Assembly (NCBI GenBank): GCA_030667105.1 | Contig: DAOUWN010000046.1 | Coordinates: 1-10,737, forward strand | Direction: 5' to 3' | DNA length: 10,737 nt | Source of the DNA: Deltaproteobacteria bacterium | Lineage (GTDB): Bacteria > Desulfobacterota > Desulfobacteria > C00003060 | Part shown: positions 7,656 to 10,737 of the stretch, piece after piece | Numbering within the stretch: the first letter of the stretch is position 1 | How the letters are laid out: each line of letters begins with the position of its first letter | Made by a program: the position numbers and the translations under genes | The notes under the pieces: generated by a model | Told to the model about the DNA's origin: nothing | Databases searched by the model: none | The model's input: the letters and a program-made list of their open reading frames with translations, nothing else

Positions 7656-9092
7656 ATGACGACCGAGGCTAGTTACAAGAATCTATCCGAACTCTTGGCC
7701 GAGATCCGACGAGGCAACGTTGCTCCGGTTTACCTTTTGTACGGTGACGAATTTCTCTACAAATCTGCCTTTAAGCCCCTCTTGGATGCCATAGTCCCAC
7801 CAAAGGAACAGACCCTCAACTATGAGGCGCTGGACGGGGCAACGGCAAGTATTCATGAGGCCGTTGAACGTCTGAATACCTTTCCTCTTTTTCCTTGTTC
7901 TAAGGTGATTGCAGTTCATGACACACAGGTGTTCTATTCAAAAGTGACCGTTGATGAACTCCTTACGAAATCAAAAGAGGCATTTGAAAAGGAAGACTTA
8001 AAGGGTGCTGCCCGGTGTTTCCTTCACATGCTGAGCGCGACCGGGCTCTCCCTTGAGAGTGTGGGCCATGAAGACCTGGAGAAACTCCTGGACAAAGCCT
8101 TCGGGGACCGTATCCAGACTGTCAAAACGGGTGCCGGCACGTGGCTTGATCAAGTACTTGATTATTGCCTTCGGGAACAGATGAAAGCGCCGGCTAATGA
8201 GGATGAGGGCGATGTCTTGAGTGACGCTATCATTGCAGGTTTTCCCAAGACCAATCATCTTTTTCTTACTACGGAATTCGTTGACAAGCGCAGGAAGCTC
8301 TACAAGGCGATAAAGAAAATCGGAGTGGTCATCGACTGCTCAATCGCTCAAGGGGAACGTGCAGCCGATAAGCGCGAGCAAAAAGAAATCTTGAAAGCCC
8401 ATATGAAGAAAACTCTGACAGGGGTGGGCAAGACCATGGCGCCTCGCGGTTTTGAGGCCTTGTATGAAAAGACAGGCGCGAGCCTGCGTAGCTTTAGCAA
8501 TGAAATGGAAAAGCTGATCGCCTTTGTGGGTGATCGCAAGGAAATTTTGGTGGATGATGTTCAACAGACATCAGACAAATCCAAGCAAGACCCCATCTAC
8601 GAACTCGCCAATGCAATTGGGGAAAGGGACTCACAAAGGGCACTCTTCTATGTGGATAGCCTCTTACAAGCGAACTTGTTTCCCCTTCAGATCCTGTCAT
8701 CTCCCATCAGCCAGGTGCGGAAGATGATTCTGGCAAAGGATTTCATTCGGGGGTCGTCAGGAGAGAGCTGGAAGACGGGGATGAATTACGGGAGTTTCCA
8801 AAGGGCAGTATTGCCGGAGCTGGACAAGCGTAAAGGAGATCTTCTAACCGGCAATGCGCATCCTTATGCTCTTTACATGACTCTCGTGCACTCTGAGAAC
8901 TATAGCTATGAGGAACTTGCCAAGGCTATGGAGACCCTCCTGGATACTGATATAAGACTCAAGACGAGCGGTCAGGATGCCAAGCTCGTTTTGGAGCGTG
9001 GCATCCTGCAAGTTTGTGGCATGCCTGCCAACCCGTCTACAAACCTTCCAGGTAGGCTAAATCCTTTGTCTGAGAGTTCTTCGTGCCGATGA
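7656..9092 (+). CDS. holA: DNA polymerase III delta subunit (HolA-like) with insertion
   Basis: The delta subunit opens the sliding clamp in the clamp-loader complex. The N-terminus matches HolA: APVYLLYGDEFLYKSAF (23-39), then FPLFPCSKVIAVHD (76-89). The second half also fits: HLFLTTEFVDKRRKLYKAI (201-219), an RGFEALYEKTGASLRSFSNEMEKL-type helical segment, QDPIYELANAIGERDSQRAL (domain II/III), and LQILSSPISQVRKM. At 478 residues it is well above the usual 330-350. The excess is mainly about 95-190, a charged, probably helical insertion between the first and second halves of the AAA+-like domain, with no motif I recognise. The last 20 or so residues (from GMPANPS on) also look unconserved and overlap the opposing gene by 56 bp. 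It starts 3 bp after lgt without a clear ribosome site. Confidence 0.85.
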   Translation: MTTEASYKNLSELLAEIRRGNVAPVYLLYGDEFLYKSAFKPLLDAIVPPKEQTLNYEALDGATASIHEAVERLNTFPLFPCSKVIAVHDTQVFYSKVTVDELLTKSKEAFEKEDLKGAARCFLHMLSATGLSLESVGHEDLEKLLDKAFGDRIQTVKTGAGTWLDQVLDYCLREQMKAPANEDEGDVLSDAIIAGFPKTNHLFLTTEFVDKRRKLYKAIKKIGVVIDCSIAQGERAADKREQKEILKAHMKKTLTGVGKTMAPRGFEALYEKTGASLRSFSNEMEKLIAFVGDRKEILVDDVQQTSDKSKQDPIYELANAIGERDSQRALFYVDSLLQANLFPLQILSSPISQVRKMILAKDFIRGSSGESWKTGMNYGSFQRAVLPELDKRKGDLLTGNAHPYALYMTLVHSENYSYEELAKAMETLLDTDIRLKTSGQDAKLVLERGILQVCGMPANPSTNLPGRLNPLSESSSCR

Positions 9093-10221
9093 CAAGAATC
9101 TGGGTTTTCTTGCCAGGAACACGCCTCCAGTAGATCCTTCCTCTGTAGCCAAATTCGCATTCAAAGGCCGGTCCGGCTCCCTTTTTGGAAAAGACCTTTC
9201 TCCTTACGGATAGTTTGTCGGTATTTTCATTCATGTTGTGGATAAATTCTTCAGCACGGAGTTGCAGATCGCCTTGCAGGTTCAGGAACCCTTCTACGGC
9301 TCTGGGCTGAATTTCAAGATTCTTGTACAGAGTTTTGAACCGATTCGTCATGCTATTGATCTGCCTACGTTGTTTCTTGGTTGGGACTTTCTGAGAAGAC
9401 TCTATCCGTCCCAATTCCTTTGCAAGGCGGCTGACCTCAACTTCCAGTTTTTCTTTAAGGGCAATGTTTTCGTGGAGACTTTTTTCCAGCTTTTCCATTT
9501 CTGTCAAAGCCTCATCTTCAGTAGCCCGCACCCTGTCGCTGGCCAAGCCGAGTTCAGCCTGAAGCCTATCAATTTCATCCTGTTGAAGCTTTTCTGTATC
9601 CGTGACGTCCATCAGACGTTGTTGGGTGGCAGTCAACTTGCTGGTTGCAGCTTCAAGAGCTTGCTGGTTCCGAAGGCTTAGCTGCTGGGCTTCCCTGGCG
9701 CTTACACGGTATGCCCGGTAGAGCAGGGAGGCGAAAACAACGATGTAAAAGGCAAGCACACTGTTTGCGAGCAAGGTGTTTCTAGGTATCTGTACGATGA
9801 CGGAAAGCTCAAGCCCCTGGTTCATAACCTCCAAGTTCTTTTCCGCGACCTGAATCATTTCTGTGGGGCCAGGGGGTGGCTTCTCAAAATGGAGTGCGTC
9901 TGAGTCAAATAGATAAAGCGCTTCTTGGCTGGAAGCTGGATAGAGCCAACTGCCGGTTCTGGTCTTAACTACGATTTGAGGCAAGACACCCCATTTCAAA
10001 GCGAAAAGTGAAGCAAGATGCCGATCAATGTTTTGTTGGATTTCGTCTTGAATGCCGATACGGCCCTGAAGGAGGGATCTGGAGTCGGAAATGAGCACGC
10101 CTTGCAACTCAGCAGTCCATTTCTTCTCAAAAAGTGTTTCCAATCCCTGGAGGGACAAGATGTACAGAAGAGGGGGCAAAAGGATGCAAGAAAAAAGAAC
10201 GCGAAAAGAAAGGTGTTTCAA
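9037..10221 (-). CDS. Two-TM coiled-coil protein, possible RelE-like C-terminus
   Basis: I do not recognise a named family. The 394-residue protein begins at TTG (complement of 10219-10221), supported by AGGAG 9 nt upstream. A first membrane helix lies at about 8-24 and a second at about 149-168. The 26-148 segment between them would be periplasmic and sensor-like in layout. Residues 170-285 are a long Glu/Lys/Leu/Gln-rich coiled coil. A compact basic domain follows (285-394), ending in GRIYWRRVPGKKTQILVIGT then KNSQTKDLAYLEGL. That beta-rich ending resembles in pattern the core of RelE/YoeB/HigB-type toxins, but this is my reading only; a DNA- or partner-binding domain is equally open. It follows the TPR gene by 11 bp, so the two are likely co-transcribed. 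Its 3' end overlaps holA. Confidence 0.75.
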   Translation of the reverse strand: MKHLSFRVLFSCILLPPLLYILSLQGLETLFEKKWTAELQGVLISDSRSLLQGRIGIQDEIQQNIDRHLASLFALKWGVLPQIVVKTRTGSWLYPASSQEALYLFDSDALHFEKPPPGPTEMIQVAEKNLEVMNQGLELSVIVQIPRNTLLANSVLAFYIVVFASLLYRAYRVSAREAQQLSLRNQQALEAATSKLTATQQRLMDVTDTEKLQQDEIDRLQAELGLASDRVRATEDEALTEMEKLEKSLHENIALKEKLEVEVSRLAKELGRIESSQKVPTKKQRRQINSMTNRFKTLYKNLEIQPRAVEGFLNLQGDLQLRAEEFIHNMNENTDKLSVRRKVFSKKGAGPAFECEFGYRGRIYWRRVPGKKTQILVIGTKNSQTKDLAYLEGL

Positions 10222-10232
10222 CTGTCAGGCTC

Positions 10233-10737
10233 CTAAGATTCTGATGCTTTGATTTCTGCGAGGAGATTGCCTGCCGCTTCTCGTTCCGCAAAGGGATGTT
10301 CGATTTCAAGCGCAGTATTCAAAGCCTCAACAGCTTGCTCTGCCTCATTGTTTTTCCAGTGGGCCAGGCCCAGGTGATAGAGTATTGTAGGATTCCGTGG
10401 CATCTTTTCTGCGGCATCACTCAATTCGGAAATGGCGCTGGCGTAAAGGCCTTTGATAATGAAAGCAAGGCCGAGGGTGTCCGCAACACTGGGGTCATCC
10501 GGCAAGCGCGCTTTCGCTTTTTTTGCAAGGTTTAAGGCACGATCCGGATCCTGCCCTTGTTGGAGAAGCAGCCAGGCCAGGTTGTTGGCGGCAGGTGCGA
10601 AGTTGGGGTCAATTTCCAAAACCTTTTCATAGGTCCGGCGCGCGTTTGCAGTATTTCCCTCTGCGTCATATATTGCACCCAAAGCCATACGGGCCTGGAT
10701 GAATTTTGGTCGTTTTTCCAGGATTTCCTGGTACTGG
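10233..10737 (-). CDS. TPR-repeat protein, C-terminal part (5' end outside window)
   Basis: The frame stays open to the window edge (upstream residues read QYQEILEKRPKFIQAR), so an internal ATG at 10688 is not the true start. At least 168 residues are visible, made of about four tetratricopeptide repeats of 34-36 residues. Clear A/B helix signatures are ALGAIYDAEGNTANARRTYE, NNLAWLLLQQGQDPDRAL, ADTLGLAFIIKGLYASAISE and YHLGLAHWKNNEAEQAVEAL, with helix-breaking prolines between units (DPN, LPDDPS, MPRNP). TPRs bind other proteins. The pattern resembles envelope or exopolysaccharide-associated TPR proteins such as PrsT, but the N-terminus that would settle this is missing. It is the upstream gene of a minus-strand pair; its stop codon overlaps the ribosome site of the coiled-coil gene. 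Confidence 0.88.
   Translation of the reverse strand, partial: QYQEILEKRPKFIQARMALGAIYDAEGNTANARRTYEKVLEIDPNFAPAANNLAWLLLQQGQDPDRALNLAKKAKARLPDDPSVADTLGLAFIIKGLYASAISELSDAAEKMPRNPTILYHLGLAHWKNNEAEQAVEALNTALEIEHPFAEREAAGNLLAEIKASES

Noticed and set aside
9238..9681. 147-codon plus-strand frame opposite the coiled-coil gene
   Set aside because: It is antisense to a better supported gene with a ribosome site, membrane helices and operon context. Its Phe/Leu-rich translation is what a reversed Glu/Lys coiled coil yields.

Overview
The window looks like a chromosomal segment of a Gram-negative bacterium, most likely a sulfate-reducer-type Desulfobacterota (deltaproteobacterium). This rests on three things: the style of the small FmdB-type zinc-ribbon protein, the cysteine-rich Lgt variant, and the ileS-lspA-lgt-holA order. 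No rRNA or other taxonomic marker is present, so the assignment is inference. Coding density is high, apart from one 573-bp gap.

Layout. Bases 9-931 hold two small plus-strand genes: an uncharacterised protein with an HELIH zinc-binding-type motif, and a FmdB-family zinc ribbon behind its own sigma70-like promoter. Bases 932-1504 are non-coding and hold a 17-bp tandem repeat and a 138-bp nested palindromic element resembling a REP/MITE. Bases 1505-3484 are groES-groEL, closed by a strong intrinsic terminator at 3508-3544. Bases 3615-9092 form a tight run: ileS, lspA (TTG start overlapping the ileS stop), lgt (1-nt gap) and a holA-like clamp-loader delta subunit with an unusual insertion. On the opposite strand, 9037-10737 carries two genes read leftwards: the C-terminal part of a TPR protein, then a two-TM coiled-coil protein whose 3' end overlaps holA tail to tail by 56 bp.

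How the genes fit together. GroES and GroEL form the folding chamber. IleS charges tRNA-Ile. Lgt and LspA are consecutive steps of lipoprotein maturation (diacylglyceryl transfer, then signal-peptide cleavage). HolA is a clamp-loader subunit. The linkage of these last four is a housekeeping operon rather than one pathway. The TPR and coiled-coil genes are probably co-transcribed and may act together at the envelope.

The least explained items are the HELIH protein, the interleaved palindromic element upstream of groES, the HolA insertion, and the membrane coiled-coil protein with a possible RelE-like C-terminal domain. I see no CRISPR array, tRNA, rRNA, transposase gene or phage gene.
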